From Streptomyces parvus (GTDB lineage Bacteria > Actinomycetota > Actinomycetes > Streptomycetales > Streptomycetaceae): a DNA stretch of 64,000 nt. A program made the position numbers and the translations under genes. Below, in pieces: positions 38,386 to 46,388 of the stretch; position 1 is the stretch's first letter, and each line of letters begins with the position of its first letter. The notes beneath the pieces are model-generated. The model did not search any database and had not been told where the DNA came from. It saw only the letters and a program-made list of their open reading frames with translations. Location of the stretch: assembly GCF_032121415.1 (NCBI RefSeq), contig NZ_CP135079.1, positions 4,588,001 through 4,652,000 on the forward strand, read 5' to 3'.

Positions 38386-38970
38386 TTACGCCTCAGGACC
38401 GCCGATCGTCCGGATCACCCGGGCCGGGTTGCCGACCGCCACCACGTTGGCGGGCAGGTCCTTCGTGACGACCGCCCCCGCGCCGACCACCGTGTTCTCG
38501 CCGATGGCCACCCCGGGGCAGACGATCACCCCGCCGCCCAGCCACACGTTGTCGCCGATGGTGATCGGCTCGGCAGCCTCCCACTTGGCGCGGCGCGGCT
38601 CGGGGTCGACGGGGTGGGTCGGGGTGAGCAGCTGGACGTTCGGGCCCATCTGGACGTCCGCGCCGATGGTGATGCGGCCGACGTCCAGGAGGACCGCGCC
38701 GAAGTTGATGAACGTGCGCGGGCCGATGGTGGTCTGGTAGCCGTAGTCGACCCGCAGCGGCGGCCGTACCTCCACGCCCTCGCCCACCTCGCCGAGCAGC
38801 TCGGCCAGGACGGCGCGCCGGGTCTCGGGGTCGGCTGCCGATGTGGCGTTGTAGCGCTCGCTCAGCACGGCCGCGTGCAGGGCCTCCGCCGCCAGTTCGG
38901 GGTCGTCGGCGAGATACGGCTCGCCGGAGAGCATGGCTTGCTTCTGGCCGGGCCTGGCGTGGTCGCTCAT
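38386..38970 (-). CDS. maltose/galactoside O-acetyltransferase family protein
   Basis: Acetyl-CoA-dependent sugar acetyltransferase of 194 residues. An N-terminal MLSGEPYLADDPEL segment (maltose acetyltransferase domain) leads into a left-handed beta-helix of hexapeptide repeats. The catalytic His lies in LTPTHPVDPEPR, with GDNVWLGGGVIVCPGVAIGENTVVGAGAVVTKD following. It transfers acetyl to the 6-position of glucosides. It overlaps the upstream MFS gene by 4 bases, so the two are coupled, possibly for detoxification and export of non-metabolised sugars. Confidence 0.92.
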   Translation of the reverse strand: MSDHARPGQKQAMLSGEPYLADDPELAAEALHAAVLSERYNATSAADPETRRAVLAELLGEVGEGVEVRPPLRVDYGYQTTIGPRTFINFGAVLLDVGRITIGADVQMGPNVQLLTPTHPVDPEPRRAKWEAAEPITIGDNVWLGGGVIVCPGVAIGENTVVGAGAVVTKDLPANVVAVGNPARVIRTIGGPEA

Positions 38971-40214
38971 GGGGTCTCTTCCGTGCGGGGGGTGCCGGGT
39001 GTGCGGGACGCTCGCGGTGATCCGTTCGCTTCCAGCAGTCTGCCCCCGTCGGCGCCGACCGGCGTACGCAGCCCCGGGGCCAGCGCCAGCGTCACCGCCA
39101 CCGAGAGCCCCGCGACCGCCGCCATGCCCGTCGCAGGCGAGGTCAGCTGGGCGATACCGCCCGCCACGGCCGCCCCCACCCCCTGCATCGCGAGCATCCC
39201 CGAGGAGCTGAGCCCGAGCGCCTGGCCGCTCAGCTCCTGCGGGGTGAGGGCCAGCAGCCGTTCCTGGAGCAGCAGGCTCGCGGCGAAGCCGACACTTGCC
39301 ACGACGACCAGCGCCAGGGCGAGGGGCAGCCCGGGGCGCAGGGCGAAGAGCAGGTAGGGCGCGGCCAGCAGCAGCCGCAGCGGAGCCCCGAGCCGCGCCC
39401 GCCGGCGGGTCGGGACGAACCGCCCGACCAGCGTGTCCCCGGCCAGCATCCCGAGGGCCCCGCAGGCGAAGAGGAGCCCGGCGTGCCCGGGCGCGTACGC
39501 CACGTACAGGGACTCGCAGCCGACGACGAGCCCGTTGGGCACCCACAGCGCCAGGAACACATACCGGCGCGGCGTGGACGACCAGAGCGACGCGTTGGTC
39601 CGCCAGGTCTCCCGGACCGAGGGGCGGCCGGTCGCCCTGGGGGGCCTGGCGGTCAGCCCGAGCCGGGTCACGGCCGCCGCGACGAGGTACAGGGCCGCCC
39701 CGACCAGCAGCGTCCCGCGCGCCGAGAACACCGCCACCAGCATCCCGCCCATCGCGAATCCGCAGATCTGCATCGCGCCGCCCGTCATGTTCAGCACGGA
39801 GCGGCCGAGCAGGAACCCCTCGCGCGGCACGATCTCGTTGAGCAGCCCGTACCGCACACCCCCACCCGGCGACGCGGCCACCCCCGTCACCAGCAGAACG
39901 GCGAACGCGGCCCACAACGGCAGCCCGGGGACGGCCTGCACGCTGACCGCCCCCGCCGACAGCAGGGCGAGAGCGGTCAGCGCGGCGCGGGGCGGCAGCC
40001 GGTCGGCCGCCGACAGCAGGGTGAGCGCCCCGGCCACCTGGGCCAGCGACGGGCCGAACATCGCCAGCGCCGACAGCAGGGGAGAGCCCGTCCGGGCGTA
40101 CACGAGGGTGCCCAGGGCCAGACCGGTCGCGGTCTGGGCGGCCGTCTGCACGGAGACGGCCGCGAAGAGGGGGGTGAACTCCGGGGTCCGGAACAGTTCG
40201 CGGTAGGTGCGCAT
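38967..40214 (-). CDS. MFS transporter
   Basis: Major facilitator of 415 residues with 12 predicted helices and a central cytoplasmic loop near residue 205 (RATGRPSVRETW). MFS_3/EntS-like drug or metabolite exporter by appearance; substrate unknown. It is divergent from an ArsR-type regulator gene 137 bases away, which probably controls it, and is coupled to the acetyltransferase gene. Confidence 0.88.
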   Translation of the reverse strand: MRTYRELFRTPEFTPLFAAVSVQTAAQTATGLALGTLVYARTGSPLLSALAMFGPSLAQVAGALTLLSAADRLPPRAALTALALLSAGAVSVQAVPGLPLWAAFAVLLVTGVAASPGGGVRYGLLNEIVPREGFLLGRSVLNMTGGAMQICGFAMGGMLVAVFSARGTLLVGAALYLVAAAVTRLGLTARPPRATGRPSVRETWRTNASLWSSTPRRYVFLALWVPNGLVVGCESLYVAYAPGHAGLLFACGALGMLAGDTLVGRFVPTRRRARLGAPLRLLLAAPYLLFALRPGLPLALALVVVASVGFAASLLLQERLLALTPQELSGQALGLSSSGMLAMQGVGAAVAGGIAQLTSPATGMAAVAGLSVAVTLALAPGLRTPVGADGGRLLEANGSPRASRTPGTPRTEETP

Positions 40215-40350
40215 GGACGGAGTCTCCGGACGGCGCCTCCGGTGCCGTTACTGTTTCGCGCGGACGCGAAAGGCCGGGGCGGCCCGGAGCGGACAGGGTG
40301 GACGGCGCGAACAGGGCCTGCGGAGCGGCAGGGCCGACAGAGAACGGGCG

Positions 40351-41337
40351 GTGGTGGGCGTGGGCTGGTGGCAGGTCAGTGCGGACACGCTCGCCGGCAG
40401 CCGGTTCGTCGTCTCGCCGCTCGCGGAGACCGTCGCGAGCCTGCTGCTCCTGGAGCGGGCCACCGCCGCGCACCCGGGGGAGCGGGCCTGGCTGGAGACC
40501 CATCTGCCCGCGTACCGGCGGCGGGCCGCCGGCGACCCGGTCTCCGCGCTGGTGATCCGCTCCGCCCTCGCCCCCCGCTGGACCGCCGACTTCCTCACCC
40601 CCGTACCGGTCCCCGCGCCGCCGGGCCAGGCCCCGCCCTCCTTCGCCGAGGAGCTGGCGCGGGTCCGGGCCACCCCGCCCGGCCGGGCGCGCGCCGATCT
40701 GGAGGAGGCACTGCGCGGGCCGCTGCCCGCCGCGCTGGACCGGGACGATCTCGCCGAGCGCGCCGCCGACGCCGTGGAGTGGGTCTGGACGCACACCGTG
40801 CGGCCCGACTGGCCGAGGCGGCAGCGGGTCCTGGAGGCCGATGTGGTCGCCCGCACGGCCCAGTTGGGGCGGGCGGGCTGGGCCGAGGCTTTGAACGGCA
40901 TGCGGCCCGGGGTCCGTTGGCTGGGCGACAGCCGACTGCAGATCAACACCTACGACAACCCGCCCCGCGAACTGGACCGCGCCCAGCTGTTGTTCATTCC
41001 CGTCACTCCGGACCGGTCCTGGGTCTGCTGGGACATCCCGCACCGGTACGGGCTGGTGTACCCGTGTTCCGGCGCGCTCGCCGAGGCCGGACGCATGCCC
41101 GTACCCGCCGCTCTGGGCGCGCTGATCGGCCCGGCGAGGGCGGCGGTCCTGTCGCTGCTGGCCTCCCCGCTCAGCACGACGCAGCTCGTCGCGCTGACCG
41201 GCCAGGGGCTGGGGTCGGTCGGCCGCCATCTGCGGATCCTGCTGGACGCCGGACTGGTCCGCCGCCGCCGGGCGGGCCGCTCCGTGCTCTATTCCCGTAC
41301 CGAGGCGGGCGACATCCTGGTGCGCGGCGCGGGCTGA
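40351..41337 (+). CDS. ArsR-type transcriptional regulator (DUF5937-like N terminus)
   Basis: Regulator of about 328 residues. An N-terminal DUF5937-like region (about 1-230) is followed by a winged helix near residues 250-310 (ARAAVLSLLASPLSTTQLVA, GSVGRHLRILLDAGLVRRRR, SVLYSRTEAGD). Starts at GTG 40351, 40354 or 40360 are possible; none has a clear ribosome site, and the frame is open back to 40207. It has no Cys pair for metal sensing. It is divergent from the MFS gene and likely represses it. Confidence 0.85.
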   Translation: MVGVGWWQVSADTLAGSRFVVSPLAETVASLLLLERATAAHPGERAWLETHLPAYRRRAAGDPVSALVIRSALAPRWTADFLTPVPVPAPPGQAPPSFAEELARVRATPPGRARADLEEALRGPLPAALDRDDLAERAADAVEWVWTHTVRPDWPRRQRVLEADVVARTAQLGRAGWAEALNGMRPGVRWLGDSRLQINTYDNPPRELDRAQLLFIPVTPDRSWVCWDIPHRYGLVYPCSGALAEAGRMPVPAALGALIGPARAAVLSLLASPLSTTQLVALTGQGLGSVGRHLRILLDAGLVRRRRAGRSVLYSRTEAGDILVRGAG

Positions 41338-41464
41338 GGAGAGGTGAAAGCGCCCGGTGCACGCCCCCGCGCGCCCCCGACCGTCGCCCGTTCGCGGCGG
41401 GGCGACGAGCGGATACGCATCAGTACGGGGTGCGCTCCGCATGGGTGGCGCGCATGTACGAGTC

Positions 41465-41506
41465 GTGACAACGGTGACTATGGGCACCGCTCGTCGTTGT
41501 GACAAC
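41465..41506 (+). promoter_or_regulatory. three GTGAC elements upstream of amfT, candidate AmfR sites
   Basis: GTGACAAC at 41465-41472 and again at 41499-41506, with GTGACTAT at 41474-41481 between them. All are in the same orientation, 50-92 bases before the amfT start. AmfR/RamR-type regulators bind repeated sites in the promoter of this operon, so these are candidates. No -10 hexamer is convincing. The 219-base gap 41338-41556 holds no gene. Confidence 0.45.
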
Positions 41507-41556
41507 TTCTCTCTCGCCGCGAACGACGCGGATGAACCGAGCGAGGGGGGCCGTGC

Positions 41557-44262
41557 GTGAATCCGGAGTACGCCGCGTACTGCCAGGCGGACCGCCGCTT
41601 CTACGACGCACCCCACCGTTCCCCCGGACCGGGCGGAGCCGTCGAGGAGGAGAGCTCGTTCTACACGGCCGTCCGTGGCTCCGCTCCCGAGGGGTGGACC
41701 CGTTCCCGGCGCGGTGACTGGCTCTCCTACAGCCCCGACGGGCTGCGGCTGCCGGCCCAGGGCTGGAAGATCCACGTCTCGGCCGCCCTCGACAACGCGC
41801 CCTCCGTGCTCGCCCGGGTCACCGCCCACTGCCTGGAGCACCGCCTCGCCTTCAAGTGCATACCGAACGCGGGGCTGTTGGCCCTGCGGAACGCCAAGTA
41901 CGCCGACCGGGCGGGCAGCGGGAAGTTCATCACCGTCTACCCGCCGTCCGAGGAAGCGTTCCCCGAGGTGTGCACCGCCCTGGTGCAGCTCCTGGAGGGT
42001 GAGCACGGCCCGTACATCCTGAGCGATCTGCGGTGCGGGAAGGGGCCCGTGCACACCCGGTACGGCGCGTTCGCCGCCCGCTTCTGCTCCGGTCCGGACG
42101 GGCGGCCCGTGCCCGCCGTCGCCGATCCGCAGGGCCGGCTCGTCCCCGACGACCGGGGCCCCGCCTTCCGCGTCCCCTCCTGGGTGACCCCGCCCGGCTT
42201 TCTGATGCCGCACCTCGAAGCCCGGGCCGCCGTGGGCCTCGCCGACCTCCCGTACACCGTGGAGAAGGCGCTGCACTTCTCCAACGGCGGCGGGGTCTAC
42301 CTCGGCCGCGACACCCGTACCGGCGAGCAGGTCGTCCTCAAGGAGGCCCGGCCGCACGCCGGTCTGGCCGCCGACGGGGCGGACGCCGTGGCCCGTCTGG
42401 AGCGGGAGAGGGCCGCCCTGGAGCAACTGGCCGGGCTGGACTGCGTACCGGACGTCCGGGACGTGTTCGAGGTCGGCGACCACCACTTCCTGGTCCTCCA
42501 GTACATCCCCGGCACCACCCTCAACACGGTGTTCGCGCGCCGCTTCCCGCTCGCCCGGCAGCACCCGTCGCCCGAACTCCTCGCCGAACACGCCGCGTGG
42601 GCCGAGGAGCTGTACGGGCAGGTCGAGCAGGCGGTCGAGGCGGTGCACGACCGAGGCATCGTCATCAGCGATCTGCACATGAGCAATGTGATGGTCGACG
42701 AGGAGGCCGGGCGGATCGTCCTGCTCGACTTCGAGGCGGCCTCCCCGGCCGCCGAACGCCGCCGTCAGATCGTCGCCAACCCGGCGTTCGTCGCCCCCGC
42801 CGACCGGCGCGGCACCGACATCGACCGCTACGCGCTCGCCTGTCTGCGGCTCGCCCTGTACCTGCCGCTCACCACGCTGTTCGGCATCGACCGGACGAAG
42901 GCCGCCGGGCTCGCCCGGGACATCGCCCGCGCATTCCCGGTCACGGAGGAGGCGCTGCGACCGGCGGTCGAGGAGATCCTGCGGGACGCGGGGGAGGCCG
43001 ACGCGTCCCGGCCCGCTCCCGCGGCGGCTTCCGGCACGACGTCCGCTTCCGCCCCCGGCCACGCGACCGCTGCGGAATCCGGTCTCCACGACTGGCCGCG
43101 CGGCCGCGACGCGATGGTCCGGGCCATCACCGCCTCCTGCACACCGGAGCGCGACGACCGCTGCTTCCCCGGGGACATCGCCCAGTTCGCCACGGCCACC
43201 GGCGGCCAGTCCTTCGCGTACGGCGCGGCCGGGGTGCTCTACGCCCTCCACGAGACCGGGGCCCCGCCGTGCGCACCGGCCGAGGACTGGCTCCTGCGGC
43301 ACGCCAAGGACCCGGCCTCCGGCAGCCCCCTCGGCTTCTACGACGGGCTCACCGGCATCGCCTGGACCCTGCACCGGGTCGGCCGCACCGCCGAGGCCGC
43401 CGACCTCCTCGGGATCATCCTCGACCAGCCCCTGGAGGGCCTGACACCCGGGCTGCACAACGGGTACGCGGGCATCGGCCTCGCCTTCGACGACCTGGCC
43501 CGCACCGCATCGGCCACCGACGCCCCGGCCCTGTCCGCCGCCGCGGCCCGCTGCACCGCCCTCGCCGTCCGGGCGCTCGTCGACGGTCCGCCCTCGCCCC
43601 GTACCGGACTGCTGCACGGGGCGAGCGGCATCGCCCTGCTGCTGATCCGCCGGTACGCGACCACCGGGGACACCGCCCTGCTCGACCTGGCCGCCGCCGC
43701 GCTCCGCCGCGACCTGGAACGCTGCCGGGCCGGGGACGACGGGTCACTCCTGGTCGTCGAGGGCAAGCGGCTGATGCCGTACGTCGGTTCGGGCAGCGCC
43801 GGCATCGCGGCCGTCATCGACGCCTACCTCGCCCACCGCCCCGACCCGGAGCTGGAAGCGGCGGGCCGGGCCCTGCTCCCGGCGGCGCTCTCCGCCTTCT
43901 ACGTCCAGCCGGGACTGCTCAGGGGCTCAGCGGGACTCCTGCTGCACCTCGCGGCCACCCCGCTGTGCGAACCGGCCGACCGGCGGCGCGCGATCGACCG
44001 CCACACCGGTCTGCTGGGCAGCCACGCCCTGGCGTACGGCGGCGGACTCGCCTTTCCCGGCGAGCAGTTGATGCGCCTGTCGATGGACCTGGCCACCGGG
44101 ACCGCCGGCGCTCTCCTCGCCCTGGGCGCCGCTGCCGGCCGCCCCACCGGACTTCCCTTCCTGCCCGCCGCTCCGGCGGCGGCATCCCCCGGCCGCGCGA
44201 GCGGCCCCACGAACCGGCCCCGCCAGGGGTCGTCGGACCGGCCCCACCCGGGGTCGTTCTAG
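41557..44262 (+). CDS. amfT: AmfT/RamC, class III lanthipeptide synthetase (LanKC)
   Basis: Trifunctional enzyme of 901 residues that dehydrates Ser residues of AmfS and closes its lanthionine rings. The N-terminal lyase region (1-220) has the RamC-like LSDLRCGKGPVHTRYGAF. The kinase-like domain (about 235-480) has VVLKEA (Lys), ISDLHMSNVMV (catalytic loop) and LLDFEAA (metal-binding Asp). The C-terminal LanC-like domain (about 510-880) has Gly motifs (GFYDGLTGIAW, NGYAGIGLAF, HGASGIALLL) but no Cys/Cys/His zinc ligands, as expected for this class. GTG start after GAGGGGGG. It ends 45 bases before amfS; Pro/Ser-rich C-terminal tail. Confidence 0.96.
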   Translation: MNPEYAAYCQADRRFYDAPHRSPGPGGAVEEESSFYTAVRGSAPEGWTRSRRGDWLSYSPDGLRLPAQGWKIHVSAALDNAPSVLARVTAHCLEHRLAFKCIPNAGLLALRNAKYADRAGSGKFITVYPPSEEAFPEVCTALVQLLEGEHGPYILSDLRCGKGPVHTRYGAFAARFCSGPDGRPVPAVADPQGRLVPDDRGPAFRVPSWVTPPGFLMPHLEARAAVGLADLPYTVEKALHFSNGGGVYLGRDTRTGEQVVLKEARPHAGLAADGADAVARLERERAALEQLAGLDCVPDVRDVFEVGDHHFLVLQYIPGTTLNTVFARRFPLARQHPSPELLAEHAAWAEELYGQVEQAVEAVHDRGIVISDLHMSNVMVDEEAGRIVLLDFEAASPAAERRRQIVANPAFVAPADRRGTDIDRYALACLRLALYLPLTTLFGIDRTKAAGLARDIARAFPVTEEALRPAVEEILRDAGEADASRPAPAAASGTTSASAPGHATAAESGLHDWPRGRDAMVRAITASCTPERDDRCFPGDIAQFATATGGQSFAYGAAGVLYALHETGAPPCAPAEDWLLRHAKDPASGSPLGFYDGLTGIAWTLHRVGRTAEAADLLGIILDQPLEGLTPGLHNGYAGIGLAFDDLARTASATDAPALSAAAARCTALAVRALVDGPPSPRTGLLHGASGIALLLIRRYATTGDTALLDLAAAALRRDLERCRAGDDGSLLVVEGKRLMPYVGSGSAGIAAVIDAYLAHRPDPELEAAGRALLPAALSAFYVQPGLLRGSAGLLLHLAATPLCEPADRRRAIDRHTGLLGSHALAYGGGLAFPGEQLMRLSMDLATGTAGALLALGAAAGRPTGLPFLPAAPAAASPGRASGPTNRPRQGSSDRPHPGSF

Positions 44263-44307
44263 CACCACCGCCCAAAGCACCACCAACCGTCCCCGAAAGG
44301 ACACATC

Positions 44308-44439
44308 ATGGCGCTTCTCGACCTTCAGGCGATGGACACCCCGGCCGAGGACTCCTTCGGCGAGCTCGCCACGGGCAGCCAGGTCTCGCTGCTGGTCTGT
44401 GAGTTCAGCTCCCTCAGCGTGGTCCTCTGCACCCCGTGA
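44308..44439 (+). CDS. amfS: AmfS, precursor of a SapB-like lantibiotic morphogen
   Basis: Precursor peptide of 43 residues. The leader (1-21) is MALLDLQAMDTPAEDSFGEL plus Ala, containing the LLDLQ helix that recruits class III synthetases. The core (22-43) starts TGSQVSLLVC and carries two S-x2-S-x3-C units: Ser24/Ser27/Cys31 and Ser34/Ser37/Cys41. In SapB such units give one dehydroalanine and one lanthionine ring each. The product is an exported surfactant that lets aerial hyphae break surface tension. It is nearly identical to my memory of S. griseus AmfS (Phe33 where I recall Tyr). GAAAGGA precedes the ATG. Confidence 0.96.
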   Translation: MALLDLQAMDTPAEDSFGELATGSQVSLLVCEFSSLSVVLCTP

Positions 44440-44445
44440 CCCGCA

Positions 44446-44486
44446 CCGGCCGGCCCGTCGGTGAGCACCACCGACGGGCCGGCCGG
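44446..44486 (+). terminator. perfect 18-bp stem directly after amfS
   Basis: Arms 44446-44463 and 44469-44486 pair completely with a 5-base loop, starting 6 bases after the amfS stop. It is probably a partial terminator or 3' stabiliser that gives high amfS mRNA relative to the exporter genes. Confidence 0.75.
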
Positions 44487-44531
44487 CCACGTGCCCGCAG
44501 GGGCCGTCCTACCGACCCGAAAGGCGACCCC

Positions 44532-46388
44532 GTGCCGCTGCCGCACCCGGACCCGAGCCCCGGTGCGGCGTCCGGCGCCCGACGGCTCGCCCGGCAGCAC
44601 CCGGCCGCCCTCACCTGGCTGTTCCTCTGCTCCACCGGCGGGGCGCTCGCCGCCCTCGCCCTGCCGGCCGCCCTGGGCCACACCGTCGACCGGCTCGTCT
44701 CCGGCGGGCCCGTGCCCTGGGCCGGGCTGCTGCTCTGCGCCGCCCTGACCCTCGCCGAGACCGGGTTCGACGCGGCGGCCGCCGTGACCGGCACGACCAC
44801 CAGCGCCCGGCTCACCGCGTCCCTGCGCGCCCGCACCGCCGCCCGGATCCTGGCCGCCGAACCCCGCCGGGCCCTCGCCCTGCCCACCGGAGACCTCACC
44901 GCCCGGCTCACCGCCCGCACCGCCGACGCCGCGTCCGCGCCCGTCACCGCCGCCGGAGCCGTCGCGGGCGTCCTGCTCCCGCTCGGCGCGCTCGTCGGGC
45001 TCCTCCTCATCGACGTCATGACGGCCGCCGCCCTCCTCCTGGGCGCCCCCCTCCTCGTCGCCCTGCTGCGCACCTTCACCCGGGGCACCGCGGATGCCGG
45101 GGCCGACTACCAGCGCGCCCAGTCGCTCATCGCCCACCGGCTCACCGAGGTCCTGGAGGGCGCCGACACCATCCGCGCCGCCCGCACCGGCGCCCGTGAA
45201 CACCGCCGCGTCCTGGAACCCCTGGCCGCCCTCGCCGAACACGGCCGCCGCACCTGGACCGTGTACGGGCGGGCCGTCGGCCGCAGCGGCCTCCTGCTGC
45301 CCCTGCTCATGCTGCTGGTCCTCGCGGTCGCCGGACTCCGGCTCGGCGCGGGCGCGATCGGCGTCGGCGAACTCGTCGCCGCCTCCCGCTACGCGAGCCT
45401 CGCCGTCGGCATCGGCTCCCTCACCGGCGCCCTCGGCTCCCTGGCCCGCAGCCGCGCCGCCGCCCGAAGCCTCGATCCCCTCCTCACCCTCGCCCCGCTG
45501 CCCCACCGGGGCCTGGGGCCGGTCCCCGACGCCCCCGGGCATCTCGAACTCCGGGACGTCGGCGTCGAACAGGACGGCCGACCCCTGCTGACCGGCGTCC
45601 ACCTGACCGTCCCCGGCGGCACGTCCCTGGCCGTCGTCGGACGCTCCGGCTCCGGCAAGTCCCAGCTGGCCGCGGTCGCCGGGCGGCTGCTCGACCCGGA
45701 CACCGGCAGCGTGCTGCTGGACGGCGTCCCGCTGGACGGTATGGAACCGGCCCGACTCCGCCGCGAGGTGGCGTACGCCTTCGCCCGCCCCGCCCTCCTC
45801 GGCACCACCGTCGAGGACACGATCGCCCACGGCCCCTGGACCGCCTCGCCCGACGCCGTACGCGATGCGGCCCGCGCGGCCCGCGCCGACGGGTTCCTCG
45901 CGCTGCTCCCGTACGGCTACGCCACCCCGGTCGCCGACGCCCCGCTCTCCGGCGGCGAACGCCAACGTCTGGGACTGGCCCGTGCGTTCGCCCACCCGGG
46001 CCGGCTGCTGATCCTCGACGACGCGCTGTCCAGCCTCGACACCGTGACCGAGCACCATGTCCGCCGCGCCCTCGACGCGCGGGCCGGGCGCTGCACCCGG
46101 ATCATCGTCGCCCACCGGCTGTCCTCGGCCGCGCGGGCGGACCGGGTCGCCTGGCTGGAGGGCGGCCGGCTCCGCGCGACGGGCCGCCACGACGAGCTGT
46201 GGGAGGACCCGGACTACCGGGCGGTCTTCAGCACGGACGGCGGCGGCACGGACAGCAGCGGTAGGGACCGCAGCGGTACGGGGGACACCACGGCCGGCGG
46301 AGGCAGCGGCACGGACACCACAGCCGGCGGCACGGGGGCCGGCACGGACGGCACCGTGCCCTCCCTCGCCGCAGCGGAGACGCGATGA
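44532..46388 (+). CDS. amfB: AmfB, ABC exporter subunit of the morphogen operon
   Basis: Membrane-fused ABC exporter half of 618 residues. Six helices lie in residues about 30-310. The nucleotide-binding domain has Walker A GRSGSGKSQ (about 371), signature LSGGERQR and Walker B LLILDDALSSLD. The usual catalytic Glu after Walker B is Asp here, so this site may be weak. The C terminus has a roughly 45-residue Gly/Thr/Ser/Asp repeat-like tail. The GTG at 44532 follows AAAGG; the frame is open upstream into the hairpin. It is coupled to amfA by an ATGA overlap and forms a heterodimer with it to export modified AmfS. Confidence 0.93.
   Translation: MPLPHPDPSPGAASGARRLARQHPAALTWLFLCSTGGALAALALPAALGHTVDRLVSGGPVPWAGLLLCAALTLAETGFDAAAAVTGTTTSARLTASLRARTAARILAAEPRRALALPTGDLTARLTARTADAASAPVTAAGAVAGVLLPLGALVGLLLIDVMTAAALLLGAPLLVALLRTFTRGTADAGADYQRAQSLIAHRLTEVLEGADTIRAARTGAREHRRVLEPLAALAEHGRRTWTVYGRAVGRSGLLLPLLMLLVLAVAGLRLGAGAIGVGELVAASRYASLAVGIGSLTGALGSLARSRAAARSLDPLLTLAPLPHRGLGPVPDAPGHLELRDVGVEQDGRPLLTGVHLTVPGGTSLAVVGRSGSGKSQLAAVAGRLLDPDTGSVLLDGVPLDGMEPARLRREVAYAFARPALLGTTVEDTIAHGPWTASPDAVRDAARAARADGFLALLPYGYATPVADAPLSGGERQRLGLARAFAHPGRLLILDDALSSLDTVTEHHVRRALDARAGRCTRIIVAHRLSSAARADRVAWLEGGRLRATGRHDELWEDPDYRAVFSTDGGGTDSSGRDRSGTGDTTAGGGSGTDTTAGGTGAGTDGTVPSLAAAETR

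Noticed and set aside
38973..43617. Very long minus-strand open frame opposite the amfT, ArsR and MFS region
   Set aside because: Antisense frame produced by high third-position GC; only its end (38386-38970) is the real acetyltransferase, and the rest has no domain and opposes well-supported genes.
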